Assembly (NCBI GenBank): GCA_023460175.1
Contig: JAEWRC010000185.1
Coordinates: forward strand, 1 to 40,106
Reading direction: 5' to 3'
Length of the DNA stretch: 40,106 nt
Source: Actinomycetes bacterium
Lineage (GTDB): Bacteria > Actinomycetota > Actinomycetes > Mycobacteriales > Mycobacteriaceae
Shown: positions 16,010-23,654 of the stretch, one piece after another
Position numbering within the stretch: position 1 is the first letter of the stretch
Layout: each line of letters begins with the position of its first letter
Notes under the pieces: generated by a model
Told to the model about the DNA's origin: nothing
The model's database searches: none
What the model saw: the letters and a program-made list of their open reading frames with translations, nothing else
Translations under genes and position numbers: made by a program

Positions 16010-17704
16010 TTGACTGAGACCACCGAAGCCCCGCAGAAGGCTGCGGCCCGGCCCGCCAAGAAACCCCGCTCCGAGGGACAGTGGGCGCTGGGTGAACGCG
16101 ATCCGCTGAACCACAACGAGCAGTTCAAGCTGGACGACGACGCGCTGAACGTGCGCGACCGCATCATCAACGTCTACTCCAAGCAGGGCTTTTCCAGCAT
16201 CGCAAAGGACGACCTGCGCGGCCGGTTCCGCTGGATGGGCCTCTACACCCAGCGCACCGAGGGCTACGACGGCACCTGGACCGGCGACGACAACGCCGAC
16301 CTGCTGGAAGCCGAGTACTTCATGATGCGGGTCCGCACCGACGGGGCCGCCATGTCCGCGGCCGCGCTGCGCACCCTCGGCCAGATCTCCATCGACTTCT
16401 GCCGCGAGAGCGCCGACATCACCGACCGCGGCAACCTGCAGTACCACTGGCTGCGCATCGAGGACGTGCCGGAGGTCTGGCGGCGCCTCGCCGAGCACAA
16501 CCTGCAGACCATGGAGGCCTGCGGCGACTGCCCGCGCGGCATGCTGGGCTCCCCGCTGGCCGGCGATTCCCTGGACGAGGTGATCGACGGCACCCCGGCG
16601 CTCGACGAGATCGTGCGCCGCTACATCGGCAACCCGGCGTTCTCCAACCTGCCGCGCAAGTACAAGACCGCGATCTCGGGCCTGCAGGACGTCGCCCATG
16701 AGATCAACGACGTGTCGTTCATCGGCGTGCACCATCCCGAGCACGGACCCGGCTTCGACCTGTGGGTCGGCGGCGGGCTGTCGACCAACCCGATGCTGGC
16801 CAAGCGCCTCGGCGCCTGGGTCCCGCTCGACGAGGTCGCCGACGTCTGGGAGGGCGTCACCTCGGTGTTCCGCGATTACGGCTACCGCCGGCTGCGGTCC
16901 AAGGCCCGGCTGAAGTTCCTGATCAAGGACTGGGGTACCGAAAAATTCCGGAAGGTGCTCGAGGAGGAGTACCTCAAGCGGCCGCTGATCGACGGCCCCG
17001 CGCCCGAGCCGGTCAAGCACACCGTCGACCACGTCGGCGTGCAGCGCACCAAGAACGGCCTCAACGCCGTGGGTGTGGCGCCGATCGCGGGCCGCGTCAC
17101 CGGCACGCTGCTGACCCAGGTCGCCGACCTGGCCGCCGCGGCGGGCTCCGACCGCATCCGCTTCACCCCGTACCAGAAGCTGATCATCCTCGACGTCGCC
17201 GACGACAAGCTCGACGCGCTGCGCGACGGCCTGGACGCGCTGGGCCTGGAGACCCGCCCGTCGCACTGGCGCAAGAACCTGATGGCCTGCACGGGCATCG
17301 AGTACTGCAAGCTCAGCTTCGCCGACACCCGCGGGCGCGCCCAGCATCTGGTGCCCGAACTCGAGCGTCGCCTCGAGGACCTCAACACCCAGCTGGACGT
17401 TCCCGTCACGGTGAACATCAACGGCTGCCCCAACTCGTGCGCCCGCATCCAGGTCGCCGACATCGGCTTCAAGGGGCAGATGGTCGACGACGGTGACGGC
17501 CCCGAGGAGGGTTTCCAGGTGCACCTGGGCGGTGCCCTGGGGCTCGACAGTGGCTTCGGCCGCAAGCTGCGTGGACACAAGGTGCTGGCCAGCGAGCTCG
17601 GTGACTACATCGAGCGGGTGGTGCGCAACTTCGTGAAACAACGCGGCAGCCAGGAGCGTTTCGCAGAGTGGGCCGTTCGGGCCGACGATGACGATTTGAA
17701 GTGA
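16010..17704 (+). CDS. nirA: NirA, ferredoxin-dependent assimilatory sulfite reductase
   Basis: This 564-residue siroheme and 4Fe-4S reductase converts sulfite to sulfide with electrons from ferredoxin. The cluster/siroheme ligands are seen in ACTGIEYC and NGCPNSC (Cys-x5-Cys and Cys-x3-Cys in the last third). GRFRWMGLYTQR and EACGDCPRG contain the Tyr and Cys that form the covalent Tyr-Cys link in the M. tuberculosis enzyme. Identity to M. tuberculosis NirA (Rv2391), a sulfite rather than nitrite reductase, is obvious along the whole length. The start is the TTG at 16010, six bases after GAGGAG; no ATG or GTG is better placed. It is first in an operon with cysH and che1 and is preceded by the poly-cysteine leader. 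Confidence 0.95.
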   Translation: MTETTEAPQKAAARPAKKPRSEGQWALGERDPLNHNEQFKLDDDALNVRDRIINVYSKQGFSSIAKDDLRGRFRWMGLYTQRTEGYDGTWTGDDNADLLEAEYFMMRVRTDGAAMSAAALRTLGQISIDFCRESADITDRGNLQYHWLRIEDVPEVWRRLAEHNLQTMEACGDCPRGMLGSPLAGDSLDEVIDGTPALDEIVRRYIGNPAFSNLPRKYKTAISGLQDVAHEINDVSFIGVHHPEHGPGFDLWVGGGLSTNPMLAKRLGAWVPLDEVADVWEGVTSVFRDYGYRRLRSKARLKFLIKDWGTEKFRKVLEEEYLKRPLIDGPAPEPVKHTVDHVGVQRTKNGLNAVGVAPIAGRVTGTLLTQVADLAAAAGSDRIRFTPYQKLIILDVADDKLDALRDGLDALGLETRPSHWRKNLMACTGIEYCKLSFADTRGRAQHLVPELERRLEDLNTQLDVPVTVNINGCPNSCARIQVADIGFKGQMVDDGDGPEEGFQVHLGGALGLDSGFGRKLRGHKVLASELGDYIERVVRNFVKQRGSQERFAEWAVRADDDDLK

Positions 17705-17711
17705 GACGCTG

Positions 17712-18425
17712 ATGACTGTTGAGGCAAACCACGCCACCGAGACCGAACTGCGGGAGCTCGCCGCCCGCGGCGCCGCGGAACTGGCGGGCGCCGGCGCCGA
17801 GGAATTGTTGCGCTGGACCGACGAGCACTTCGCGGGCCACTACGTGGTGGCGTCGAACATGCAGGACGCGGTGCTGGTGGAGATGGCGGCCAAGGTGCGG
17901 CCCGGGGTCGACATCTTGTTCCTCGACACCGGCTACCACTTCGCCGAGACCATCGGCACCCGCGACGCCGCGGAGATGGTCTACGACGTCAATATCGTCA
18001 ACGTCACGCCCGAGCACACCGTCGCCGAGCAGGATGAACTGCACGGCAAGGACCTGTTCGCCCGCGACGCCGCGGCGTGCTGCCGGATGCGCAAGGTGGA
18101 GCCGCTGTCGAAGGCGCTGTCCAACTACTCGGCGTGGGTGACCGGCATCCGCCGGGTGGAGTCGCCGACGCGCGCCAACGCCCCGCTGATCTCGTTCGAC
18201 GAGGCGTTCGGCCTGGTGAAGATCAACCCGATCGCCGCCTGGTCCGACGAGCAGATGCAGGACTACATCGAAGCCAACGGCATTCTGGTGAACACCCTGG
18301 TCGACGAGGGCTACCCGTCCATCGGTTGCGCGCCGTGCACCGCCAAGCCCGCACCGGGCTCCGATCCGCGCAGCGGACGTTGGCAGGGGCAGGCCAAGAC
18401 CGAATGCGGACTGCACGCTTCGTGA
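17712..18425 (+). CDS. cysH: CysH, adenylylsulfate (APS) reductase
   Basis: This 237-residue enzyme reduces APS to sulfite using thioredoxin. It has the four cluster cysteines that mark APS reductases rather than cluster-free PAPS reductases: a CC pair near residues 123-124 (AACCRMRK) and CAPC near 206-209. The C-terminal KTECGLH carries the catalytic Cys. The substrate-loop motif LFLDTGYHF is also present. It starts 7 bases after the nirA stop, and its end overlaps the che1 start, so the three genes form one transcript. It feeds sulfite to NirA. Confidence 0.95.
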   Translation: MTVEANHATETELRELAARGAAELAGAGAEELLRWTDEHFAGHYVVASNMQDAVLVEMAAKVRPGVDILFLDTGYHFAETIGTRDAAEMVYDVNIVNVTPEHTVAEQDELHGKDLFARDAAACCRMRKVEPLSKALSNYSAWVTGIRRVESPTRANAPLISFDEAFGLVKINPIAAWSDEQMQDYIEANGILVNTLVDEGYPSIGCAPCTAKPAPGSDPRSGRWQGQAKTECGLHAS

Positions 18426-19138
18426 CCTGGTCCCCCACCCTTGTCCTGACCGCCCACGGCAGCGCCGATCCGCGCTCGCCGGCGGTGACGCACGCCGTGG
18501 CGGGCCGGATCCGTCGGTTGCGCCCCGAACTCGATGTGCGGGTGGCGTTTTGCGAGCAGAACGCGCCGAATCTGCGCGACGTGCTCGTCGCGCTGGACCG
18601 GCCCGCGGTGGTGTCGCCGCTGCTGCTGGCCAACGCCTTCCACGCCCGGGTGGACATCCCGGAGATGATCGCCGCCGCCGGCGCCGACGTGCTGCAGGCG
18701 CCGGTGCTCGGCGAGGACCCGGCGTTGCTGACGGTGCTGCGCCAGCGGCTCAGCGAGGCCGGGGTTTCCGGGGACGACGACGAGATCGGCGTGATGGTGG
18801 TGTCGGTGGGCTCGTCCAACGAGCTCGCGAACGCCCGGACGGCGACGGTGGCCAAGATGCTGCTCGCCGGAACCCGTTGGGCCGGAGCGCGTACCGCCTT
18901 TGCCGCGGGCCCCAACCCGAACCTGGCCGAGGTCGCGCTGCGGCTGCGGACCGCGGGTGCGCGCCGGGTGGTCATCGCGCCGTGGTTCCTGGCGCACGGC
19001 CGCATCACCGACCGCATCCTGGATTACGCCGCCGGCCAAGGGATCACCGTGGCCGAGCCGTTGGGCTCGCACAACCTGGTCGCGGCGACGGTGCTGGATC
19101 GCTACGACGCGGCGCTGGATCAGCGGGTCGCGGCCTGA
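18422..19138 (+). CDS. che1: Sirohydrochlorin ferrochelatase-like protein (CbiX/SirB family)
   Basis: This 238-residue protein has two CbiX-type halves. The first begins LVLTAHGSADPRSP, with the metal-binding His of the HGS motif; ALLLAN-type (PLLLANAFHARVDIP) and APWFLAHGRITDRI segments follow. The family inserts iron into sirohydrochlorin to make siroheme, the cofactor of NirA, which explains the linkage. It is shorter than M. tuberculosis Rv2393 (281). The start is GTG at 18422, overlapping the cysH TGA as GTGA. An ATG 18 bases upstream is possible but lies inside cysH. Confidence 0.85.
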   Translation: MTWSPTLVLTAHGSADPRSPAVTHAVAGRIRRLRPELDVRVAFCEQNAPNLRDVLVALDRPAVVSPLLLANAFHARVDIPEMIAAAGADVLQAPVLGEDPALLTVLRQRLSEAGVSGDDDEIGVMVVSVGSSNELANARTATVAKMLLAGTRWAGARTAFAAGPNPNLAEVALRLRTAGARRVVIAPWFLAHGRITDRILDYAAGQGITVAEPLGSHNLVAATVLDRYDAALDQRVAA

Positions 19139-19156
19139 CTCAGGGAATCTCCCCTG

Positions 19157-19220
19157 GCGCGAACGTGCGCAAACGACGTAAATTCCTCGGCGCGTTTCCC
19201 GGGGACGCGCACGTTCGCGC
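19157..19220. terminator. Large inverted repeat between convergent che1 and cysA
   Basis: GCGCGAACGTGCGC (19157-19170) and its exact reverse complement (19207-19220) form 14-base arms around a 36-base loop. It lies in the 97-base gap between the converging nirA and subI operons, so a bidirectional terminator or anti-collision structure is likely. There is no T-run, as is usual in mycobacteria. A smaller CAGGG/CCCTG hairpin (19141-19155) precedes it. Confidence 0.65.
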
Positions 19221-19235
19221 TGGAAAAGGGGGCGC

Positions 19236-20279
19236 TCAGTTGGGCAGGCGCACGGCCTGTTCGGGCGCGCTCTGGGCGTCGCCCGCGATCGGGGGCACGC
19301 GGGTGGCCCGGACGTACACCGTGTCGCCGGCCGCCAGGTTCAGCGCCTCGGCGTCGCCGCGGGTAATCTGCGCGGTGAACGGTGCATTGTTGACCGCGCT
19401 GGTCAGCTCGACGCGGACCTCGAAGCCGAGCACCACGATCCGGTCGATGGTGGCCTTGGTGACGCCGGTGTCCTCCGCGGAGTCGTCCACCGCGACGGCC
19501 ATGTCCGGGTTCAGCCCGACGCGAATGTCGTGCGGGCGCACCAGGATTCCGTTCAGCGCCGAGACCGTGCCCAGGAACGACATGACGAACGCGTTGGCGG
19601 GCTGGTCGTAGACCTCGGTCGGCGAGCCCACCTGCTCGACGCGCCCCTTGTTGAGCACGGCGATGCGGTCGGCGACGTCGAGCGCCTCGGCCTGATCGTG
19701 GGTGACCAGCACGGTGGTGACGTGCACCGTGTCGTGCAGCCGTCGCAGCCAGGTCCGCAGGTCGTCGCGCACCTTGGCGTCCAGGGCGCCGAACGGCTCG
19801 TCGAGCAGCAGCACCTCCGGGTCGACGGCGAGCGCGCGGGCCAGGGCCATCCGCTGCCGTTGGCCGCCGGAGAGCTGATTCGGATAGCGGTTCTGGAACC
19901 CGGCCAGCCCGACGACCTCGAGCAGGTTGTCGACCCGCTCCTTGATCTCGGCCTTCGGCTTCTTGCGGATCTTGAGCCCGAAGGCCACGTTGTCGCGCAC
20001 CGACAGATGCTTGAACGCCGCGTAATGCTGGAAGACGAAACCGATCTCGCGCTTCTGCGGGGGGATCCGGGTGACGTCGCGACCGTTGATGGTGATGGTC
20101 CCGGTGTCGGGTTCGTCGAGGCCGGCGATGGCGCGCAGCAGCGTCGACTTGCCGGAACCGCTGGGTCCCAGCAGTGCCGTCAGCGAGCCGGTGGGCACCA
20201 CGAAGTCGACGTTGTCCAGGGCGGTGAAACTCCCATAGCGCTTGTTGGCGCCCACTACCGAAATGGCGTTCTCGGTCAT
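19236..20279 (-). CDS. cysA: CysA, sulfate ABC transporter ATP-binding protein
   Basis: This 347-residue ATPase has Walker A GPSGSGKST, Q-loop FVFQHYAAF, signature LSGGQRQR, Walker B LLLDEPFGALD and the switch His in VTHDQ. A C-terminal TOBE-like domain follows, ending APEQAVRLPN. It energises sulfate uptake with CysT, CysW and SubI. The ATG at 20279 is chosen because AAGGAG stands nine bases before it and the length then matches M. tuberculosis CysA1 (351). An ATG at 20300 overlapping the cysW stop is the alternative. It is last in the subI-cysT-cysW-cysA operon. Confidence 0.94.
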   Translation of the reverse strand: MTENAISVVGANKRYGSFTALDNVDFVVPTGSLTALLGPSGSGKSTLLRAIAGLDEPDTGTITINGRDVTRIPPQKREIGFVFQHYAAFKHLSVRDNVAFGLKIRKKPKAEIKERVDNLLEVVGLAGFQNRYPNQLSGGQRQRMALARALAVDPEVLLLDEPFGALDAKVRDDLRTWLRRLHDTVHVTTVLVTHDQAEALDVADRIAVLNKGRVEQVGSPTEVYDQPANAFVMSFLGTVSALNGILVRPHDIRVGLNPDMAVAVDDSAEDTGVTKATIDRIVVLGFEVRVELTSAVNNAPFTAQITRGDAEALNLAAGDTVYVRATRVPPIAGDAQSAPEQAVRLPN

Positions 20280-20296
20280 CGGATGGGTCTCCTTGC

Positions 20297-21115
20297 TCAT
20301 TCTTCGGTCTGGCCTCGGGAGCGCTGCGAGTCGAACAGGATCTGCGCGACGAGCACGATCAACGCCACCGCCATCAATACGATCGAGATGGTGTAGGCGC
20401 CATAGGGATTGCCCAGAACGTAGCGGTCGTGCACCAGCAGCGTCAGGGTCTGCGATTGGCCGGGCAGGTTCGACGACACCATCAGCACCGCGCCGAACTC
20501 CCCGAGGGTGCGGGCCACCGTGAGGACCACCCCGTAGGTCAGGCCCCAGCGGATGGACGGCAGGGTGATCCGCCAGAAGGTCTGCCACCAGCCGGCGCCC
20601 AGCATGGCCGCGGCCTCCTCCTGATCGGTGCCCACCTCGTGCAGCACCGGTTCCACCTCGCGGATGACGAACGGGATGGTGACGAACAGGCTGGCCAGCA
20701 CGATGCCGGGGAACCCGAAGATGATCTTCAGCCCCAGGTTGTTCTCCACGAACCCGAACAGGCCCGCGCTGCCCCACAGCACGATCAGCGCGACACCGAT
20801 CACCACCGGCGACACCGCGAACGGCAGGTCGATGATCGCCTGCAGCGCGCTCTTGCCGCGGAAGCGCCTGCGCGCCAACACGATCGCGGTGGGCACGCCG
20901 AAGATGACGTTCAGCGGCACGACGATCGCCACCACCAGCAGCGACAGCTGCAGCGCGGACTGCGCCGCCGGGGTGGTGATCGAGGCCCAGAACTCGCCGA
21001 GCCCGGGCGCGAAGGCGCGCCACAGGATGGCGCCCAGCGGCACCACCAGCAGCGCAAAGATGTACAGCGAGGCGACCAGGCGCAGCGCCAGGCGGGCGGG
21101 CTTGGACAGCATCAT
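20297..21115 (-). CDS. cysW: CysW, sulfate ABC transporter permease
   Basis: This 272-residue inner-membrane permease is of the same length as M. tuberculosis CysW. It has about six hydrophobic segments (for example LYIFALLVVPLGAILW and ISIVLMAVALIVLVAQIL). The EAA loop EEAAAMLGAGWWQTFWRITLP contacts the ATPase. The start is the first of two adjacent ATGs (21115), overlapping the cysT stop as ATGA. It forms the membrane channel with CysT. Confidence 0.94.
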   Translation of the reverse strand: MMLSKPARLALRLVASLYIFALLVVPLGAILWRAFAPGLGEFWASITTPAAQSALQLSLLVVAIVVPLNVIFGVPTAIVLARRRFRGKSALQAIIDLPFAVSPVVIGVALIVLWGSAGLFGFVENNLGLKIIFGFPGIVLASLFVTIPFVIREVEPVLHEVGTDQEEAAAMLGAGWWQTFWRITLPSIRWGLTYGVVLTVARTLGEFGAVLMVSSNLPGQSQTLTLLVHDRYVLGNPYGAYTISIVLMAVALIVLVAQILFDSQRSRGQTEE

Positions 21116-21969
21116 CCGCTCGTCGCCTCCCGCCGGGCGGCCCGCGCCCCGAGGTAGCGCAGCACGAACAGCACCGCGAACGAGATCACCAGCAGCACGA
21201 TCGAGATGGCGGCCGCACCCACCGGGTCGTCGTTCTCGATCAGGGTGCGGATCCACTGCGAGGAGACCTCGGTCTTGCCCGGGATGGCCCCGCCGATCAG
21301 CACGATCGACCCGAACTCGCCGATGGCCCGCGAGAACGCCAGGCCCGCACCGGAAAGCAGCGCCGGCGCCAGCGCGGGCAGGATCACCCGCACAAAGATC
21401 GTCAGGTTGTTCGCGCCCAGCGAGGCCGCGGCCTCCTCGACCTCGTGGTCCAGTTCCAGCAAGACCGGTTGCACCGCGCGCACCACGAACGGCAGCGTGA
21501 CGAACGCCAGGGCCAGGCCCACGCCCCAGGCGGTGTGCTGGATGTGGATGCCCGCCGGGCTGCCCGGCCCGTAGAGCGACAGCAGCACCAGGCTGGCCAC
21601 GATCGTCGGCAACGCGAACGGCAGGTCGATGATCGCGTCGACGGCGCTTTTGAGCGGAAAGTCGTCGCGCACCAACACCCAGGCGATCAGCAACCCGAAG
21701 ACGGCGTTGACCACGGTCACGATCACCGAGATCGTCAGGGTGACCCGGAACGACGCCAGCGCCGACGGGGTGGTGACCGCCGCCCAGAACGCGTCCCAGC
21801 CGCCCTGGGCCGACGTCCACATGATCGCGGCCAGCGGCAGCAGCACGATCAGTGACAACCACAGCACCGCGAGGCCGATCTGCAACGATCCGCGGTCGCG
21901 GCGCCCCGGCAACCGAAGCCCCCGCCCGGCCGCCGAGGCGGCCGGCTCGGGGTCGACGAGAGCCGTCAT
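21112..21969 (-). CDS. cysT: CysT, sulfate ABC transporter permease
   Basis: This 285-residue permease pairs with CysW. The N-terminal 30 residues are polar and Arg-rich, then the first membrane segment LAVLWLSLIVLLPLAAIMW follows. The cytoplasmic EAA loop is EEAAASLGANNLTIFVRVILP. Length is close to M. tuberculosis CysT (283). The ATG at 21969 overlaps the subI stop (ATGA), so translation is coupled to the binding protein. Confidence 0.94.
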   Translation of the reverse strand: MTALVDPEPAASAAGRGLRLPGRRDRGSLQIGLAVLWLSLIVLLPLAAIMWTSAQGGWDAFWAAVTTPSALASFRVTLTISVIVTVVNAVFGLLIAWVLVRDDFPLKSAVDAIIDLPFALPTIVASLVLLSLYGPGSPAGIHIQHTAWGVGLALAFVTLPFVVRAVQPVLLELDHEVEEAAASLGANNLTIFVRVILPALAPALLSGAGLAFSRAIGEFGSIVLIGGAIPGKTEVSSQWIRTLIENDDPVGAAAISIVLLVISFAVLFVLRYLGARAARREATSG

Positions 21970-22988
21970 CCAGTGGCCTGCTTGTAGATCTGGGTGATGG
22001 TGCCGTGGTCCTTGTCGAACAGCTTGGCGTCGACCTCGTCCCAGCCGCCGAGATCGTCGATGGTCCACAGCTTCTCCGGGGCCGGGAACTTCTCGGCGAA
22101 CTCCTCGGACACCGCCGGGTCGACGGGCCGGAAACCGGCCTCGGCCCACAGCCGCTGCGCCTCGGGGGTGAACTGGAAGTTCACGAACCGCCGGGCCTCC
22201 TCGACGTGCTTGCTGGTGTTGACGATGGCGACCGGGTTCTCGATCTTGAAGGTCTGCGCCGGGTTGACGTACTCGAGGTCGAAGTTCAACGCCTCGTTCT
22301 CGTAGGCCAGCAGCACATCGCCGGTGCCCTGCCGGAACACGTCGGTGGCCTCGCGGCCCGAACCGGGGCGCAGCTTGACGTGGTCCTTGACCAGTTCTTC
22401 GACGAACGCGATGGCGGCCTCGTGGTCCTGGCCGCCGTTGCTCTTGACCGCGTACGGCGCGAGCAGGTTCCACTTGGCGGACCCGGAACTCAGCGGGCTG
22501 GGCGTGATCACCTCGACGTCGTCGCGCAGCAGGTCGTCCCAAGTCTGGATGTTCTTCGGGTTGCCCTCGCGCACCGCGAGGGTCACCAGCGAACCGAACG
22601 GCACACCCTTGTGGGCGCTGCTGTTCCAGTCCTCGTCGACCAGGCCGGCCTCGACCAGACGGGTGATGTCGGGCTCGACGGAGAAGTTGACGACGTCGGC
22701 GGGCTTGCCGGACTCCACGCCGCGGGACTGGTCCCCGGAGGCGCCGTAGGACGCCGTCACCCCGACTCCCTCGCCTTCGGGGGTGGCCGCGAACGCCGGG
22801 CCCACCTTCGACCAGCCCGGCTCCGGGACCGCGTAGGCCACGAGCGTGAGCGTGGTGTCGGCGTCGGGAGCCGCGCCCCCGCCGGCGACATCGCTGGCTC
22901 CGCCGCCGCAGGCCGCGACCAGGGTGGTCGTCAGGGCCAGCGCGGTGAGCGCGCTCAGGCGTTTGCTCGACGACAGGACATTGCGCAT
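21966..22988 (-). CDS. subI: SubI, sulfate-binding lipoprotein
   Basis: This 340-residue secreted lipoprotein has a signal peptide and a lipobox LVAAC with the acylated Cys near residue 27. The mature part has the sulfate-binding protein family features SYGASGDQSRGVESG, ADVVNFSVEPD and NPKNIQTWDDL. It captures sulfate outside the membrane for CysTWA. The ATG at 22988 is preceded by GAGGAAAGG. It is first in its operon, and 122 bases separate it from the end of a poly-cysteine leader frame. Confidence 0.93.
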   Translation of the reverse strand: MRNVLSSSKRLSALTALALTTTLVAACGGGASDVAGGGAAPDADTTLTLVAYAVPEPGWSKVGPAFAATPEGEGVGVTASYGASGDQSRGVESGKPADVVNFSVEPDITRLVEAGLVDEDWNSSAHKGVPFGSLVTLAVREGNPKNIQTWDDLLRDDVEVITPSPLSSGSAKWNLLAPYAVKSNGGQDHEAAIAFVEELVKDHVKLRPGSGREATDVFRQGTGDVLLAYENEALNFDLEYVNPAQTFKIENPVAIVNTSKHVEEARRFVNFQFTPEAQRLWAEAGFRPVDPAVSEEFAEKFPAPEKLWTIDDLGGWDEVDAKLFDKDHGTITQIYKQATG

Positions 22989-23110
22989 GAAAGGCCTTTC
23001 CTCAAAGTGGACTGTAGGGAAAATCGGAGTCCAAAACGGAAAGACGACGGCTCAGCACTCGAAGCTACGACGCAGCTCGCACCGACGCCAGACCGCAGGC
23101 GGACTGGTGA
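22989..23110 (-). promoter_or_regulatory. subI leader with possible Shine-Dalgarno-sequestering pairings
   Basis: In the minus-strand transcript the subI Shine-Dalgarno GGAAAG (bases 22996-23001) can pair with CTTTCC 37 bases upstream (23038-23043). Between them TGGACT/AGTCCA form a 6-base stem (23028-23033 with 23008-23013). The start region also contains the palindrome GAAAGGCCTTTC. By analogy with the nirA leader this is the switch of a cysteine attenuator. The pairings are seen in sequence; function is inferred. Confidence 0.5.
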
Positions 23111-23203
23111 TCAGCGACAACAGCAGACATCGGCGACAGCGGAGAAACCCACGGCAATGAGGGCCAAGACATGGCCACGCTTGTTGCCGGACGCTGAGCG
23201 CAT
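23111..23203 (-). CDS. Leaderless poly-cysteine leader peptide upstream of subI (30 aa)
   Basis: The ATG at 23203 opens a 30-codon frame ending ADVCCCR with three consecutive Cys codons (TGC TGT TGT), then CGC TGA. There is no ribosome binding site. TACGCT, a TANNNT -10, ends seven bases before the ATG, so the transcript is probably leaderless. It is the same arrangement as the frame before nirA and belongs to the mycobacterial class of poly-cysteine attenuator frames. It would couple the sulfate importer operon to cysteinyl-tRNA supply. Confidence 0.8.
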   Translation of the reverse strand: MRSASGNKRGHVLALIAVGFSAVADVCCCR

Positions 23204-23210
23204 GGCGGGA

Positions 23211-23216
23211 AGCGTA
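23211..23216 (-). promoter_or_regulatory. Probable -10 element of the subI leader transcript
   Basis: TACGCT on the minus strand fits TANNNT and ends seven bases before the leader-peptide ATG, the spacing expected for leaderless transcription. No clear -35 was found. Confidence 0.55.
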
Positions 23217-23255
23217 ACAGAATGGTGCCGGATCACCCGGCGAGGCACCGACCGG

Positions 23256-23333
23256 TCAGCGCGTCAGCAGCCACATCACCACGACGAACACCACCAGCAG
23301 CACCAACGCCAAGGTCACCCGTGATCGCGGCAT
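23256..23333 (-). CDS. 25-residue single-span membrane microprotein
   Basis: The frame MPRSR...WLLTR has a basic N-terminus, then about 17 hydrophobic residues (VTLALVLLVVFVVVMWL), then TR, a clean single membrane segment. GGGGAG stands eight bases before the ATG. It begins five bases after the stop of the 71-residue membrane protein gene, so the two are probably cotranscribed. No family is recognised. It is supported only by composition, ribosome binding site and context. Confidence 0.45.
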   Translation of the reverse strand: MPRSRVTLALVLLVVFVVVMWLLTR

Positions 23334-23338
23334 GGATT

Positions 23339-23554
23339 TCACTCCCCGTCCCCGTCGGCTTGTCGACCGCCCCGAACGGCGGCGGTGAGGCGGTTGCTCA
23401 CCCGGATGGTGTTCCCCAGCACGGCATCGAGCAGCAGGGCGGCGCCGTAGGCCAACGCGAGCACGACGGGCATCACCACCAGCGTCTGCAGCACAAAGTC
23501 CAGGCCGGACAGCCACAGCTCCACGCCGTCCCACCAACTCAGAAACCCGTCCAT
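23339..23554 (-). CDS. Small membrane protein of unknown function (71 aa)
   Basis: This is a 71-residue protein with a Trp-rich amphipathic N-terminus (MDGFLSWWDGVELWL), one long hydrophobic segment (about residues 20-46), and a basic then acidic tail. It is divergent from the GH15 gene (100 bases between starts). It occupies the place where M. tuberculosis annotation has small hypothetical membrane proteins between subI and Rv2402. The start is ATG at 23554, after a GGGTGGTGG stretch. Function is unknown. Confidence 0.6.
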   Translation of the reverse strand: MDGFLSWWDGVELWLSGLDFVLQTLVVMPVVLALAYGAALLLDAVLGNTIRVSNRLTAAVRGGRQADGDGE

Positions 23555-23654
23555 CGCCACCACCCTACGAGCACCGTCCGGCAACGCCCGCCCAGCCCGG
23601 GTGCAAGTGGGGGTTAAGTGGACGCCGGCAGCGTCGAGAGCCGATGATGTGCCA

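Noticed and set aside
16010..17704. NirA as a nitrite reductase
   Set aside because: Despite the historic name, close similarity to M. tuberculosis NirA and linkage to cysH and che1 indicate a sulfite reductase.
22846..23160. Plus-strand 104-codon frame opposite the subI leader
   Set aside because: Composition is random-like and it overlaps the subI signal peptide and the poly-cysteine leader on the other strand.
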